Of a stretch of 64,000 bases of DNA, positions 32,806-42,216 are shown piece after piece; position 1 is the first letter of the stretch, and every line of letters begins with the position of its first letter. The notes under the pieces were generated by a model. It saw only the letters and a program-made list of their open reading frames with translations. It searched no databases and had not been told where the DNA came from. Position numbers and translations under genes: made by a program. This DNA comes from Chthonomonas sp. UBA1950. GTDB lineage: Bacteria > Armatimonadota > Fimbriimonadia > Fimbriimonadales > Fimbriimonadaceae. The stretch is from assembly GCA_002336105.1 (NCBI GenBank), contig DDEQ01000039.1, positions 282,169-346,168 on the forward strand, given 5' to 3'.

Positions 32806-33240
32806 TTAGGCTTTGGTGAAAATGACGCTTCCCTTGACCGGGCTATTGGCCGGAATTTGAAGAGTCATGGTCTTGCCATCTTTACTGAGAGTGAAAGTCT
32901 GGGGAGTCTTTGACTGCTGACCTTTGTCCGAAGTCAAGGTTACGTTGTTGCCAGACTGCGACCACTTTCCAGTCGAGTTCTCTGGCTTGTTGGTCATTGG
33001 GTTGGTTGTATCGACAATATAAGTGTGATTGGCTTTAAGAACTAAGCTAATCTTAGTCTTCGAAATCGCTTCCATTGCTTTAGCCATCTGAGCTTTCTGC
33101 TGAGCCGTTGCAGAAGCCGGCATTGCAGGAACCTGCATCTTGACTTTTCCGTTCCACTTACCAGTAGCATCAGCAGCCAAAAGGACCGAGCTCATTCCGA
33201 TGGTGGCGGCAACCACACCAAACTTTACGAATTGATTCAT
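32806..33240 (-). CDS. Small exported lipocalin-like protein
   Basis: A 144-residue protein with signal peptide MNQFVKFGVVAATIGMSSVL up to AADA. The mature part starts TGKWNGKVKMQVPAMPASAT and goes on through a Gln/Ala/Met-rich helix (QQKAQMAKAMEAISK) to strands NHTYIVDTTN, TGKWSQSGNNVTLTSDKGQ and GKTMTLQIP. The repeated G-K-W phrases and strand pattern resemble small lipocalin-type stress proteins, but no family is certain. It stands alone between convergent and divergent neighbours; bases 33241-33380 hold no other gene. Confidence 0.7.
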   Translation of the reverse strand: MNQFVKFGVVAATIGMSSVLLAADATGKWNGKVKMQVPAMPASATAQQKAQMAKAMEAISKTKISLVLKANHTYIVDTTNPMTNKPENSTGKWSQSGNNVTLTSDKGQQSKTPQTFTLSKDGKTMTLQIPANSPVKGSVIFTKA

Positions 33241-33380
33241 TACACTGCCTTATACCAGCTTTATCACCAGTCTCTCGGGAATGGGCCTAACGGTACTGAA
33301 TCTCTTTCTATTTTCATCTAATTCACATCTCGAACGAAGTTAGCTTTTGCTATAGTCTGAAGAAACAAGGATCAAATCCA

Positions 33381-34661
33381 ATGGCCTTCAACAATTCTGC
33401 ATATAACACTAACTGGGGAGCGGCAAAGCGTTTCCGACTCATTCTGAGAGAAGCTGGATCAGTGCGAGATATGGGCGGCGGCGAAGACGGACAGTCGATT
33501 GCCGTTGGTATTGTCGACAGCATCTTCATGCAAGCCCTTGAGACAGGGACGAGCGACATCCACTTGCAACCAGAAAGAGACCAGTTAAGGATTCGGTACC
33601 GACAAGACGGCCAACTCAACGATAACGGCGAACTTCCCGCAGAGCAGGCCCAGAACGTTCTTGCCCGCCTAAAACTCGCGGCTGGAATGAGAATCGATGA
33701 AAACAGAGAGCCTCAAGACGGTCGTATCGACATGGAATACAACGGTCGACGGCTGAGCGCACGTGCTTCATGTATCCCCTGTTTGAACGGTGAAAAATTC
33801 GTCATGCGTCTTCTTGACCCGCAGGCAATGAAGGTTGACCTCACACGGCTCGGAATGCCAGAAGACGTGCTCAAGAAGTGGCTTAAGGCAGTACAAGTCC
33901 CCTATGGACTCATTTTGGTCACGGGTCCTACCGGTAGCGGAAAGACTTCAACGCTCTATGCATCACTTCATCAGCTCGATGCAAAGAAAAGAAACATCGT
34001 AACCGTTGAAGACCCAATTGAATACGAATATGAGAAGAACATTGCTCAGGTCCAGGTGACCGAGAAGATGGGCTTCCCGAAGGTCATGCGAACGTTCCTC
34101 CGCCAAGACCCTGACGTTATGATGGTTGGTGAAATGCGCGACCCGGAATCGCTCGCGATTGGTATCCAGGCAGGGCTTACGGGTCACCTCGTCATGAGCA
34201 CGATTCACACCAACAATGCGATTGAAACAATCGGTCGTATGGTCGATATGGATGCCGAGCCCTATTTAGTTGCCGGTGTTCTTGTCGCAGTCTTAGCTCA
34301 GCGACTGGTTCGACTGAATTGTTCGAAATGCCGCGAACCATACACACCTACCGAGGACGAAATTGCCACGCTCAAACTCACCCCGCAAGATCTAGAGCTA
34401 GGAAAATTCGCGAAAGGAAAAGGATGCGCGGAATGTCGAGGAACCGGCTACAAAGGCAGAATCGGCGTCTTTGAACTCATTTTAGGCACGCCAGAATTTC
34501 GAACTGCTGTGAGCCAGAACGCAGACTTTGCAACGATGATGGAGATGGCTAAAAAGCAGGGCTATCGAACCATGATGGAAGACGGAAAGGCGAAGTGTAT
34601 GGCAGGTTGGACAACCCCGGACGAGGTCATTAAAGCGGTCTACACACAGGCATTGGACTAG
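33381..34661 (+). CDS. GspE/PilB-family secretion or pilus ATPase
   Basis: A 426-residue hexameric ATPase that would drive type IV pilus or type II secretion pseudopilus assembly at the inner membrane. The N2 domain starts about residue 40 (TSDIHLQPERDQLRIRYRQDG). Walker A is GPTGSGKT (182-189), the Asp box VTVEDPIEYE (207-216), Walker B RQDPDVMMVGEMRD (241-254) and the His box LVMSTIHTNNA. The tetracysteine zinc site is C314/C317 and C349/C352, a PilB/GspE mark that PilT lacks. The usual N-terminal MshEN/N1 domain is absent, making it shorter than typical PilB. No other pilus gene lies nearby, but three pseudopilins are in the window. Confidence 0.9.
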   Translation: MAFNNSAYNTNWGAAKRFRLILREAGSVRDMGGGEDGQSIAVGIVDSIFMQALETGTSDIHLQPERDQLRIRYRQDGQLNDNGELPAEQAQNVLARLKLAAGMRIDENREPQDGRIDMEYNGRRLSARASCIPCLNGEKFVMRLLDPQAMKVDLTRLGMPEDVLKKWLKAVQVPYGLILVTGPTGSGKTSTLYASLHQLDAKKRNIVTVEDPIEYEYEKNIAQVQVTEKMGFPKVMRTFLRQDPDVMMVGEMRDPESLAIGIQAGLTGHLVMSTIHTNNAIETIGRMVDMDAEPYLVAGVLVAVLAQRLVRLNCSKCREPYTPTEDEIATLKLTPQDLELGKFAKGKGCAECRGTGYKGRIGVFELILGTPEFRTAVSQNADFATMMEMAKKQGYRTMMEDGKAKCMAGWTTPDEVIKAVYTQALD

Positions 34662-34669
34662 GCGCCCAA

Positions 34670-34706
34670 CAAAAAGCCCCTCGACAGATCGTCGAGGGGC
34701 TTTTTG
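34670..34706. terminator. Bidirectional intrinsic terminator
   Basis: CAAAAAGCCCCTCGAC, loop AGATC, GTCGAGGGGCTTTTTG: a perfect 16-bp stem between the converging pilus ATPase and MalK-type genes, with the T run inside the stem on both strands. Confidence 0.92.
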
Positions 34707-34715
34707 TTGATTCAT

Positions 34716-35861
34716 TTATCGAATTGCGACTTCTGTCTCGGCGTCAAAGATGTGGATCGACTCAAGATTGACAACAAACTTGGCTTCTTCTCCCTCTTTG
34801 ACCTTCGTTTCATTGTCGATGGTAGCGACAATATTGTGTTTTCCAACACCGAGGTAAGCAACGTACTCATGGCCGAGAGGCTCAAGCACGTCAACCTTGG
34901 CGGTGATGGTGTTATCCGCACTGGCCGTTACGTGTGAAGGCAAATTAGCATCGAAAATGTCTTCTGGCCGCATCCCGAGAATAACCTTCTTAGTCAATCC
35001 GTTGGCAGCATGACTTGCCGACAGCGGTAACTTGAATTCGCCAGTATCAACAAACGTACGACCACCTTCAACCACCAATTCGGCGTTGATGAAGTTCATT
35101 GGAGGAGATCCAATGAATCCAGCAACAAACTTATTGACTGGCTTAGCGTAAACCGTTTCTGGTTCATCGCACTGTTGAAGAATGCCATCTTTCATGATCG
35201 CCATTCGCTGGCCCATGGTCATCGCTTCGACTTGGTCGTGCGTAACGTAGATGGTGGTGATTCCCAACGAGCGGTGCAAACGAATCAACTCAGCTCGAGT
35301 TTGAACACGAAGCTTTGCGTCCAAGTTCGAGAGCGGCTCGTCCATTAAAAAGACTTTCGGCTTTCGGACGATAGCACGAGCTAGAGCGACGCGCTGTCTT
35401 TGGCCACCAGACAATTCCTTTGGTCGACGATTGAGATACTTCTCAATGTCCAACATCTTGGCGACCTCGCGAACTCGGTTATCGATGTCCGCTTTGATCT
35501 TCTTAGCTTCAGCCATGTTGGCGATTTGCCAGAAGAACCCTTTGAGCTCTCGCAGTCGCAAACCGAACGCGATATTGTCGTACACGTTCATGTGCGGATA
35601 CAACGCATAGTTTTGGAAAACCATGGCGATGTCGCGATCCTTCGGTGGAACATCGTTGACGCGAACGTCACCGATCATGATGTCACCATCGGTTGCTTCT
35701 TCAAGACCAGCGATCATACGAAGCGCCGTGGTCTTTCCGCAACCTGAGGGTCCTACGAGGACCATAAACTCTTTATCCTTGATCTCAAGATTCAGGTTAT
35801 CAACGGCTTTAACATCTTTGCCGTAGACCTTGCTGATTTTGCGAAACTCGACTCCTGCCAA
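34716..35861 (-). CDS. Sugar ABC transporter ATPase, MalK/UgpC/MsmK type
   Basis: A 381-residue ATPase: Walker A GPSGCGKTT, Q-loop MVFQNYALYPHMNVYDN, signature LSGGQRQRVALARAI, Walker B VFLMDEPLSNLDAKLR, H-loop YVTHDQVEAMTMG. The C-terminal regulatory TOBE domain follows (GFIGSPPMNFINAEL, LGMRPEDIFD). The start is a TTG at 35861, supported by a strong AAGGAGGG 5 bases upstream. It has no transporter genes beside it; such solitary MsmK/UgpC-type ATPases often serve several sugar importers. The importer at 21239-24227 lacks an ATPase and is a likely partner. Confidence 0.95.
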   Translation of the reverse strand: MAGVEFRKISKVYGKDVKAVDNLNLEIKDKEFMVLVGPSGCGKTTALRMIAGLEEATDGDIMIGDVRVNDVPPKDRDIAMVFQNYALYPHMNVYDNIAFGLRLRELKGFFWQIANMAEAKKIKADIDNRVREVAKMLDIEKYLNRRPKELSGGQRQRVALARAIVRKPKVFLMDEPLSNLDAKLRVQTRAELIRLHRSLGITTIYVTHDQVEAMTMGQRMAIMKDGILQQCDEPETVYAKPVNKFVAGFIGSPPMNFINAELVVEGGRTFVDTGEFKLPLSASHAANGLTKKVILGMRPEDIFDANLPSHVTASADNTITAKVDVLEPLGHEYVAYLGVGKHNIVATIDNETKVKEGEEAKFVVNLESIHIFDAETEVAIR

Positions 35862-35987
35862 CAGACCCTCCTTCGGGTTAACGAACCGATTATAGCGTAA
35901 GGACTCACCCAGAATGGTAAATCGTAAGCTGACTGCTAAGAGTTTCGCAACGGTTAAGAGTTCGTCATGATTTTGATGGACAAAACC

Positions 35988-36485
35988 CTATGCTTCTTCG
36001 TCTATTTCTAGGTTACAGCGCGCGGCCAACTCTTCGATGAGAACTTCATAAGGAACTTCCATTCCATTGCGCGACCAACCGACCGGCACTTTCATGTGTC
36101 CGGCGACAATGTAGGCAAACGGCTTAATCGTGATCGATCCCTTATCAAGCACGAAAGTAGCCTTCTCGCCCTTGTATTCAATCTTCTTCACACGTTCATA
36201 AGGCACGGATTTAATCGACTTGCCTTTGACAATGTCTAGCTGAGTTTCTTGCAGGACATATTCGCTTGCATCTGCCTGACGGTGCATCAGGTCAGCATAT
36301 GCGCCGCGCCCCAAATCTGTTACCGCACCTACTGCCTCTTTAAGCCCCGAACCAATGCTTCGCTTGTCGGTAAGGTCAGTTCTCGACAACTGCTTGCCAT
36401 GCGTGTTTGCATTTTTGCGGCTAACATCTGCTCCGCTTTGAAGCCAACGTATCGCTTCTCCTGCCCGATAACGAACCAATTCCAT
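35988..36485 (-). CDS. Conserved-looking protein of unknown function
   Basis: A 165-residue protein without signal peptide or membrane segment. The N-terminal half is basic and probably helical (AGEAIRWLQSGADVSRKNAN). The C-terminal half has a short-strand pattern, IKSVPYERVKKIEYKGEKAT then FVLDKGSITIKPFAYIVAG, that recalls small PH-like or SH3-like barrels and ends in an acidic helix. I do not recognise the family. It stands alone between the MalK-type gene and recJ on the same strand. The gaps at 35862-35987 and 36486-36535 show nothing identifiable. Confidence 0.65.
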   Translation of the reverse strand: MELVRYRAGEAIRWLQSGADVSRKNANTHGKQLSRTDLTDKRSIGSGLKEAVGAVTDLGRGAYADLMHRQADASEYVLQETQLDIVKGKSIKSVPYERVKKIEYKGEKATFVLDKGSITIKPFAYIVAGHMKVPVGWSRNGMEVPYEVLIEELAARCNLEIDEEA

Positions 36486-36535
36486 TGTTACTCTCGAATT
36501 TACGTTGAATCTTAGGGCAACTCACGCCGAAGGAC

Positions 36536-38269
36536 CTACTCGGAACCGGTAACCGAGAAATCCTTCACCTGCCACTTTAGGTTCTTTCTTCCATTCCACT
36601 CGTCAACGGTAGGTTGAAACAGCACTTGTAAAGATGATCCGATCGACACTTTCGTCAACCTCTCCCCCAAATGAAAGGCTATCCCCTTAGCCATCGCACC
36701 CGTTTCATGTTTGAGACTTAACTGCGCATGAATCGGATTCCTCGTTGGGGTGACACTTGCAAGCTGCCAGTTGGGCGCTATGAACGTCGGCTCTGGATTT
36801 TCTGACCCAAACGGCTCAAGAAGGCTCAAAGCCTGGACCGCATCAAGAGTGACTTCTTCCGGCGAAATGAGCAGGTCCGCTTGAATCACGGGAACGAAGT
36901 CAGCTTCGGTGAGGTGCTGATGGGCAAACTCGTTGAGTGCCGATCTGACTTCCCCAATTCGATTTATATCAAAGCTGCACCCAGCCGCTGCAGCATGCCC
37001 GCCACCCGACAAAAATAACTCGGGGTAGGCCCAAATAGATTCGGCTAAGTTGAAGCCCGGAATACTTCGAGCAGACCCCTTCGCAATTCCATCCTCCGAA
37101 ATTGCCATCACAAACGTTGGCCTCCTAAACTGCTCAGCAATTCGGCCCGCCGCTATGCCGACGACTCCTGGATGCCAACCCTCTTTCGCCAGAACAATGA
37201 CCCAGTTATCGGTCATGTTTTGCTCCAGGACAAGCTGAGAAGCCTCCTCGATGATGCGCTGTTGTTCTTGCTTTCTCGCCGTGTTGATCTCTTCGAGTTT
37301 GGCAGCCAACGGAACCGCCTTGGTGAAGTCATTTTCAAGGAGAAGTTGCAATGCAATTGATGCGTCGTCAATTCGACCGGCGGCATTCAACCTTGGCCCT
37401 AGTACGAAGCCGACATGATAACTTCTGAGCGGGACTCCTGGCTCGATTTTCACGTTGGCAACCTGCATTAGAGCTTGCAAACCAACCTTTTGAGTCTCAG
37501 CCAGTCTGTGCAATCCGTGACGCGCAATAATTCTGTTCTCGTCGGTCAACGGCATTACGTCAGCTATCGTCCCAAGAGCAGCTAGATCGAGATAAGCACG
37601 GTAGTATTGGTCAACGTTGTAACCCAACTCTTCGGTTATTCCCGCGCAGAGCTTGAAGACGACGCCTGCTCCGCTGAGTTCGCAAAACGGATACTTTGAA
37701 TCCAAACGGTGAGGGTTAACGACAGCGTCTGCATCCGGGATTTGTTCTCCAACCGAGTGGTGATCCGTCACCACCACTGCCATACCAGCCTCACGTGCTT
37801 GCTTCACTTGTTCGATGGCTGCAATGCCGCAGTCACAGGTTAGGAACAACTTTGCGCCAAGTGCTTTAGCCGCTTCAACTGCACTCTCATGAATGCCATA
37901 CCCTTCCTTCATCCTGTGCGGAACGTGAGTATGAACCTTACATTTGATTCGCTCAAGAAACCGGCTCAGAATAGCCGCACTGGTGACACCATCAACGTCG
38001 TAATCGCCGTGAACATAGATGAGTTCGCCACGATCCCGTGCGCCTAATATCGCCTTCACCGCAGGTTCAAAGTCGGGAAGTGTTTTTGCTGAATGAAGGT
38101 CGGATAATTTCGGATTCAGGAATTTGTCGGCTTGAGCAGGGTCCGTTATTCCTCGTTGAGCGAGAATCGCCGCTGCTAGTCTCGGAATACCCAATTCTCG
38201 AATCAGCAAATCTTCGGCAACGGAGTCTCGTTCTTTGATGACCCAACGACGTGATTCAGAGTTCAGCAT
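36536..38269 (-). CDS. recJ: Single-stranded-DNA-specific exonuclease RecJ
   Basis: A 577-residue 5'-3' single-strand exonuclease for recombination and mismatch or base-excision repair. DHH-family motifs are complete: YVHGDYDVDGVTSAAI (85-100), LFLTCDCGIA, VVVTDHHSVG with DHH at 169-171, then PLRSYHVGFVLGPRLNAAGR (motif of the linker) and the DHHA1 domain with SGGGHAAAAGCSF. The C-terminal OB domain ends DEWNGRKNLKWQVKDF. It is followed after 50 bases by an unknown gene and preceded by a pseudouridine synthase on the same strand with 14 bases between them. Confidence 0.96.
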   Translation of the reverse strand: MLNSESRRWVIKERDSVAEDLLIRELGIPRLAAAILAQRGITDPAQADKFLNPKLSDLHSAKTLPDFEPAVKAILGARDRGELIYVHGDYDVDGVTSAAILSRFLERIKCKVHTHVPHRMKEGYGIHESAVEAAKALGAKLFLTCDCGIAAIEQVKQAREAGMAVVVTDHHSVGEQIPDADAVVNPHRLDSKYPFCELSGAGVVFKLCAGITEELGYNVDQYYRAYLDLAALGTIADVMPLTDENRIIARHGLHRLAETQKVGLQALMQVANVKIEPGVPLRSYHVGFVLGPRLNAAGRIDDASIALQLLLENDFTKAVPLAAKLEEINTARKQEQQRIIEEASQLVLEQNMTDNWVIVLAKEGWHPGVVGIAAGRIAEQFRRPTFVMAISEDGIAKGSARSIPGFNLAESIWAYPELFLSGGGHAAAAGCSFDINRIGEVRSALNEFAHQHLTEADFVPVIQADLLISPEEVTLDAVQALSLLEPFGSENPEPTFIAPNWQLASVTPTRNPIHAQLSLKHETGAMAKGIAFHLGERLTKVSIGSSLQVLFQPTVDEWNGRKNLKWQVKDFSVTGSE

Positions 38270-38283
38270 TTCGGTAGAAGGGT

Positions 38284-38865
38284 TTATTCTAGACCGATCA
38301 CCTTGTTCGAAAACAGCAAACGGCTCTCTTCTGGCGAAACTTCTTGGACTTCTCCTGGCGAGAGTCCCTCAAGCGTGAGTTTGCCGATGGACCACCGCAC
38401 AAGGCGAAGCGTAGGTAATCCAACTGAAGCCGTCATCCTGCGAACTTGACGGTTTCGTCCTTCAGTAATCGTCAGTCTCAACCAAGAGGTTTCTTTTCCT
38501 CGATCAGGAACTGGCGGTATTCGATCAGGCAAAACTGGAGAATCCTTGAGTAACTCGCATAACGCTGGCTTGGTCAGACCGTCATTGAGTGTCACGCCTG
38601 ACTTCAGTGCGTTCATCGCATCAAGAGTCGCGGTTCCTTCAACCTGGACAAGGTAGGTTTTTGGGTGGACGAACTTAGGCTGAGTGAGCCGGGAATTGAT
38701 GTACCCGCTATCGGTGAGTATTAGTAGCCCTTCGCTATCATGGTCGAGACGACCGACAGGATAGACACCTTTCGTTTGCACAAAATCAGCAAGCGATTGA
38801 TGACCATCCTGAGGCGTAAACTGGCTCAGGACCCCATATGGTTTCCAAAGCCTAAGAGTCGGCAT
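38284..38865 (-). CDS. RluE/RsuA-family rRNA pseudouridine synthase
   Basis: A 193-residue pseudouridine synthase acting on ribosomal RNA, probably large-subunit like RluE. The catalytic block is YPVGRLDHDSEGLLILTDSG with the essential Asp in RLDHD. KTYLVQVEGTATLDAMNAL and ITEGRNRQVRRMTASVGLPT with LRLVRWSIGKL are the usual later motifs. There is no S4 domain, as in RluE. The start codon is directly adjacent to the GH3 stop (38866), so the gene is tightly packed behind it. The exact uridine cannot be told. Confidence 0.9.
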   Translation of the reverse strand: MPTLRLWKPYGVLSQFTPQDGHQSLADFVQTKGVYPVGRLDHDSEGLLILTDSGYINSRLTQPKFVHPKTYLVQVEGTATLDAMNALKSGVTLNDGLTKPALCELLKDSPVLPDRIPPVPDRGKETSWLRLTITEGRNRQVRRMTASVGLPTLRLVRWSIGKLTLEGLSPGEVQEVSPEESRLLFSNKVIGLE

Positions 38866-40974
38866 TTAAGCGGTAACTTCTAGTCTGACACTCTTGATCT
38901 TGTCATCGAGCGGTTGACCACCGCCGACGAATACATCGAAGAGTCCAGCCTCAATGCCCTTCGAACCGTCATCATAAACTAGTTCGAACGCCGCTTTATC
39001 GAGCGTGAACTCAATTGACTTCGTTTCTCCTGCGTTGATTTGCGTTCGACCAAAAGCTACCAACTTATGAATCGGAACACGGGTTGTTGCCTCCAAATCT
39101 CTCACGTAGACTTGGACCACCTCTTCCCCGTCTCGGCTACCCGCGTTTGTGATACTGACTGAGACGGTCACTGATTCGCCAGCCGATATCTTCGAAGACG
39201 ACACTTTCGGAGTCTCGTATTTAAAGGTTGTGTAGCTAAGCCCGTAACCAAATGGATACAGATAAGGTGAGGTGGCAAACCGGTAAGTTCGCCCTTGCAT
39301 ATCATAGCTATCCATCAGCGGAATGATTGTGTCGGGTCCAGGGAAGCTAACCGGAAGCCGTCCAGATGGGTTCTCATCCCCAAACAAAACATCGGCAACT
39401 GAGTTTCCGCCTTCTGCTCCGGGATACCATGCAAGCAAGATCGCCTTGACGTTCTTTAAACCTTCTGGAAGTCGCATCGGGCTGCCGCCAGTAAGAACGA
39501 TGACGATAGGCTTGTCAAATGTGTCAATGAACTTGAGCAACGAAACTTGGGAATCTGGGAGTTCGACGCCGCCTTTGTCGCCATTTCCATCCGATTCAGC
39601 TGCTTCGCCTTCTTCGCCTTCTAACTTCGGAGAGAGCCCCACGCACGCGATGATCAGGTCAGCTTTCGGCCCATCCCAGCCCAGAGGGCCGAACGACTCC
39701 TGTGCAGGTCCACGCAAAGTCGATCCAGCCGAAAACCCCACCCGTGTTCCAACCGAGACTTTGCCGACGATGCCTTCCAAGATCGTGGTCATACTAGCCG
39801 AATAACCGTTGTAGTTTCCTAGCAAGACATCTTGCGCATCAGCGTTTGGACCGGTAACGTAGACCAGACCCCAGTGTTTCTTTAGCGGCAAGATCCCGTC
39901 GTTCTTCAGTAGCACCATCGATTCGACACCTGTCTTTCTCGCTAGTGCGCGGTGCTCTGGACCATCGACGACTGACTCGGGAATCGCTGAATATGGAACC
40001 AGGTCGTCTGGATCGAACATGCCCAGCTTCATTCGTGCGGTGAAGAGTCTCTTCGCGGACGTCGTTATCTCTTGCTCGGTGATTAGCCCCTTCTCAACGG
40101 CCTCAGGCAAGGCATCGTAAGCCGTACCACAACATAGATCGCACCCTTCTCGAACAGCGAAAGCAGCTGCAGCAGCCATGCTGTCGACCATCTTGTGATG
40201 GTTGTAGATGTTCTCAATGGCGCCGCAGTCAGAGACAACAAAGCCTTGGAAGTTCCATTTCTTTCTTAGGATCTTCGTTAGGAGCGTTGGGCTTGCGTTA
40301 CAGGCTTCACCATTGAGGCGATTGTAGGCTCCCATGATTGACCATGCTCCAGCCTCACAAATCGTGGCTTCAAAGGCTGGCAAATAGGTCTCCCAAAGAT
40401 CCTTCTCGCTGGCGATTGCGTTAAAAGCATGTCTTCCCTCTTCAGGACCGCTATGTACTGCGTAGTGTTTCGGGGTTCCAACTAACTTCAGATACTTCGG
40501 ATCGTCGCCTTGGAGGCCTTTGACAAACTCGACACCGATTCGAGAGGTTAAGTAAGGGTCCTCGCCGAAGGTTTCTTGAGCGCGTCCCCAGCGGGGATCT
40601 CGCAAAATGTTAATGTTCGGCGACCAATAAGTGAGCCCCATGTATCGACCGCGATTCTCTTGATTTCCCGCCGCATGGTATTTTGCCCTTGCTTCGTCCG
40701 AAATCGCCTTTGCAATTTGCCCAACAAGCGGGATATCCCAGGTGGCAGCAATGCCAATCGCTTGCGGGAAGACAGTCGCCCTTCCAGCCCTACCAACTCC
40801 GTGTAGGCATTCGTTCCACCAATCGTATTCAGGAACCCCTAGTCGTTCAATTGCGGGCGAGACATTTCCTAGCTGGGCGATCTTCTCTTGTAGTGTCATT
40901 CGACCTACAAGATCGTCAACACGCTCTTCGATGGATAGTTGGGGATTCTGAAACGGATAGGCGTCTTCGCACAT
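38866..40974 (-). CDS. Glycoside hydrolase family 3 beta-glycosidase
   Basis: A 702-residue beta-glucosidase or beta-xylosidase type enzyme. The N-terminal TIM barrel has WWNECLHGVGR, TYWSPNINILRDPRWGR, GTPKHYAVHSGPEEGRH and GFVVSDCGAI, where Asp249 is the nucleophile; the VSDCGAI form is usual for xylosidase-like members. The second sandwich domain carries GEEGEAAESDG, a likely acid/base Glu region. A fibronectin-III-like domain closes the protein (VTNAGSRDGEEVVQVYVRD-type strand). No signal peptide is seen, so it probably trims oligosaccharides inside the cell. Together with the GH16 enzyme and the sugar importer it suggests use of plant or microbial glucans. Confidence 0.92.
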   Translation of the reverse strand: MCEDAYPFQNPQLSIEERVDDLVGRMTLQEKIAQLGNVSPAIERLGVPEYDWWNECLHGVGRAGRATVFPQAIGIAATWDIPLVGQIAKAISDEARAKYHAAGNQENRGRYMGLTYWSPNINILRDPRWGRAQETFGEDPYLTSRIGVEFVKGLQGDDPKYLKLVGTPKHYAVHSGPEEGRHAFNAIASEKDLWETYLPAFEATICEAGAWSIMGAYNRLNGEACNASPTLLTKILRKKWNFQGFVVSDCGAIENIYNHHKMVDSMAAAAAFAVREGCDLCCGTAYDALPEAVEKGLITEQEITTSAKRLFTARMKLGMFDPDDLVPYSAIPESVVDGPEHRALARKTGVESMVLLKNDGILPLKKHWGLVYVTGPNADAQDVLLGNYNGYSASMTTILEGIVGKVSVGTRVGFSAGSTLRGPAQESFGPLGWDGPKADLIIACVGLSPKLEGEEGEAAESDGNGDKGGVELPDSQVSLLKFIDTFDKPIVIVLTGGSPMRLPEGLKNVKAILLAWYPGAEGGNSVADVLFGDENPSGRLPVSFPGPDTIIPLMDSYDMQGRTYRFATSPYLYPFGYGLSYTTFKYETPKVSSSKISAGESVTVSVSITNAGSRDGEEVVQVYVRDLEATTRVPIHKLVAFGRTQINAGETKSIEFTLDKAAFELVYDDGSKGIEAGLFDVFVGGGQPLDDKIKSVRLEVTA

Positions 40975-41048
40975 GGCAAAAGTCTAGCTGAGAGCTACTC
41001 CTTCCAGGCTCGTCTTGAGCCTAGCTCAGCAAGATTTTACGCTAAATC

Positions 41049-42212
41049 CTAGAACAGAATTGTACGTTCGCGAGCACGAATATTTAGGACGAGTGCGGCG
41101 CACGACATACATAGCCACAAAGCTGTGCCACCGTAGCTCAGGAATGGCAACCACAACCCGACTACGGGCACTAATTGAAGAATCATGCCTATGTTCACAA
41201 AGGTGTGAAACACGAGTACGGCGAAGACGCCGGCTACGATCAGTCGATAGTAGTAATCAGTTGCGCGCAGCATCACCAAGAAAATGCGGTAATACAAGAA
41301 TGCGAAGACAGCAAGAACCATGCATGAGCCAACGAGGCCACCTTCTTCTCCAACGACAGTGAAAATGAAGTCGCTGTGCTGCTCGGGGATGAAGTGCTTT
41401 TCTTTTTGCTCGCCTCGCATGAATCCACTCCCCATCACCCCGCCAACGCCAAAGGCAATTTCAGCGCGCTCGGTCTGATAGTTCTTTCCTTTGACATCCT
41501 TGCCTTTACCGTTGAAAACTCCTAACATTCCGAGAATTCGCTCAGACTGGTAACCGTGCAGGACCTTTTCTCTTACCGCCGGCACTGTGAATACGAGGCC
41601 AGATAAAACTAGCGTCCCAGCAACAATGGCGCCAATGTATTTTCCGGGAACCCCGGCCACAACCGAAACTGCCAGCCACATCACCATCAGCACCATGACA
41701 GACCCGAGGTGAGGCTGCATGAAAACTAAGCCGACTGGAATAATCATGTGCGCCATACCAAGTAAAAAAGTGGATAGGCTTGTGATTGAGTCTTGGCGAT
41801 TTGCGTAAAACGATGAAAGCGTTAAAACGGCGAGTAACTTGCCAGGTTCGCTTGGTTGGAACTGCATAGAGCCGATTTCGACCCATCGCTGAGCACCTTT
41901 GATGTCCTTTCCCAAAAAGAGAACGGATAACAGAAGTAGAACATTGAGAACGTATAGAACATTGGAAGTTCTCAACCAAAACCGCGGATTAGTGAAAGCA
42001 AAAAGGCAGAATGGAGCTATTCCGATGATCGTAAACTTGATCTGGTTGATGAAGAATGTTGCGTGCTCTCTTCCCTGTCCTTCGCTATAGATCGACAAAA
42101 GGCCAGTTAACACAAGGAAAGCGGTTGAGGCCATGATGGCAAAATCAAACCGTCCGGTCGGATTCTTTGTCTCACCTGAAAACGTTTGTGAACTGACACC
42201 AAACCCTGCCAT
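41049..42212 (-). CDS. rodA: RodA-like peptidoglycan glycosyltransferase (SEDS)
   Basis: A 387-residue membrane protein with about ten helices, polymerising lipid II into glycan strands during side-wall growth. SEDS marks: RWVEIGSMQFQPSEPGKLLA, MQPHLGSVMVLMVMWLA, the conserved loop FIPEQHSDFIFTVVGEEGGL with the catalytic Asp, and LVPVVGLWLPFLSYGGTALW. The PSE is followed by PGK where A/F-x-K is usual. It ends a head-to-tail run that starts with an ABC exporter, and its usual neighbours mreBCD and the PBP2 gene are absent here. Only 4 bases separate it from the lipoprotein gene upstream. Confidence 0.93.
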   Translation of the reverse strand: MAGFGVSSQTFSGETKNPTGRFDFAIMASTAFLVLTGLLSIYSEGQGREHATFFINQIKFTIIGIAPFCLFAFTNPRFWLRTSNVLYVLNVLLLLSVLFLGKDIKGAQRWVEIGSMQFQPSEPGKLLAVLTLSSFYANRQDSITSLSTFLLGMAHMIIPVGLVFMQPHLGSVMVLMVMWLAVSVVAGVPGKYIGAIVAGTLVLSGLVFTVPAVREKVLHGYQSERILGMLGVFNGKGKDVKGKNYQTERAEIAFGVGGVMGSGFMRGEQKEKHFIPEQHSDFIFTVVGEEGGLVGSCMVLAVFAFLYYRIFLVMLRATDYYYRLIVAGVFAVLVFHTFVNIGMILQLVPVVGLWLPFLSYGGTALWLCMSCAALVLNIRARERTILF

Positions 42213-42216
42213 TGAA

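Noticed and set aside
39323..39805. 160-codon plus-strand frame inside the GH3 gene
   Set aside because: Antisense to conserved GH3 sequence, with low-complexity Pro/Ser composition and no recognisable motif.
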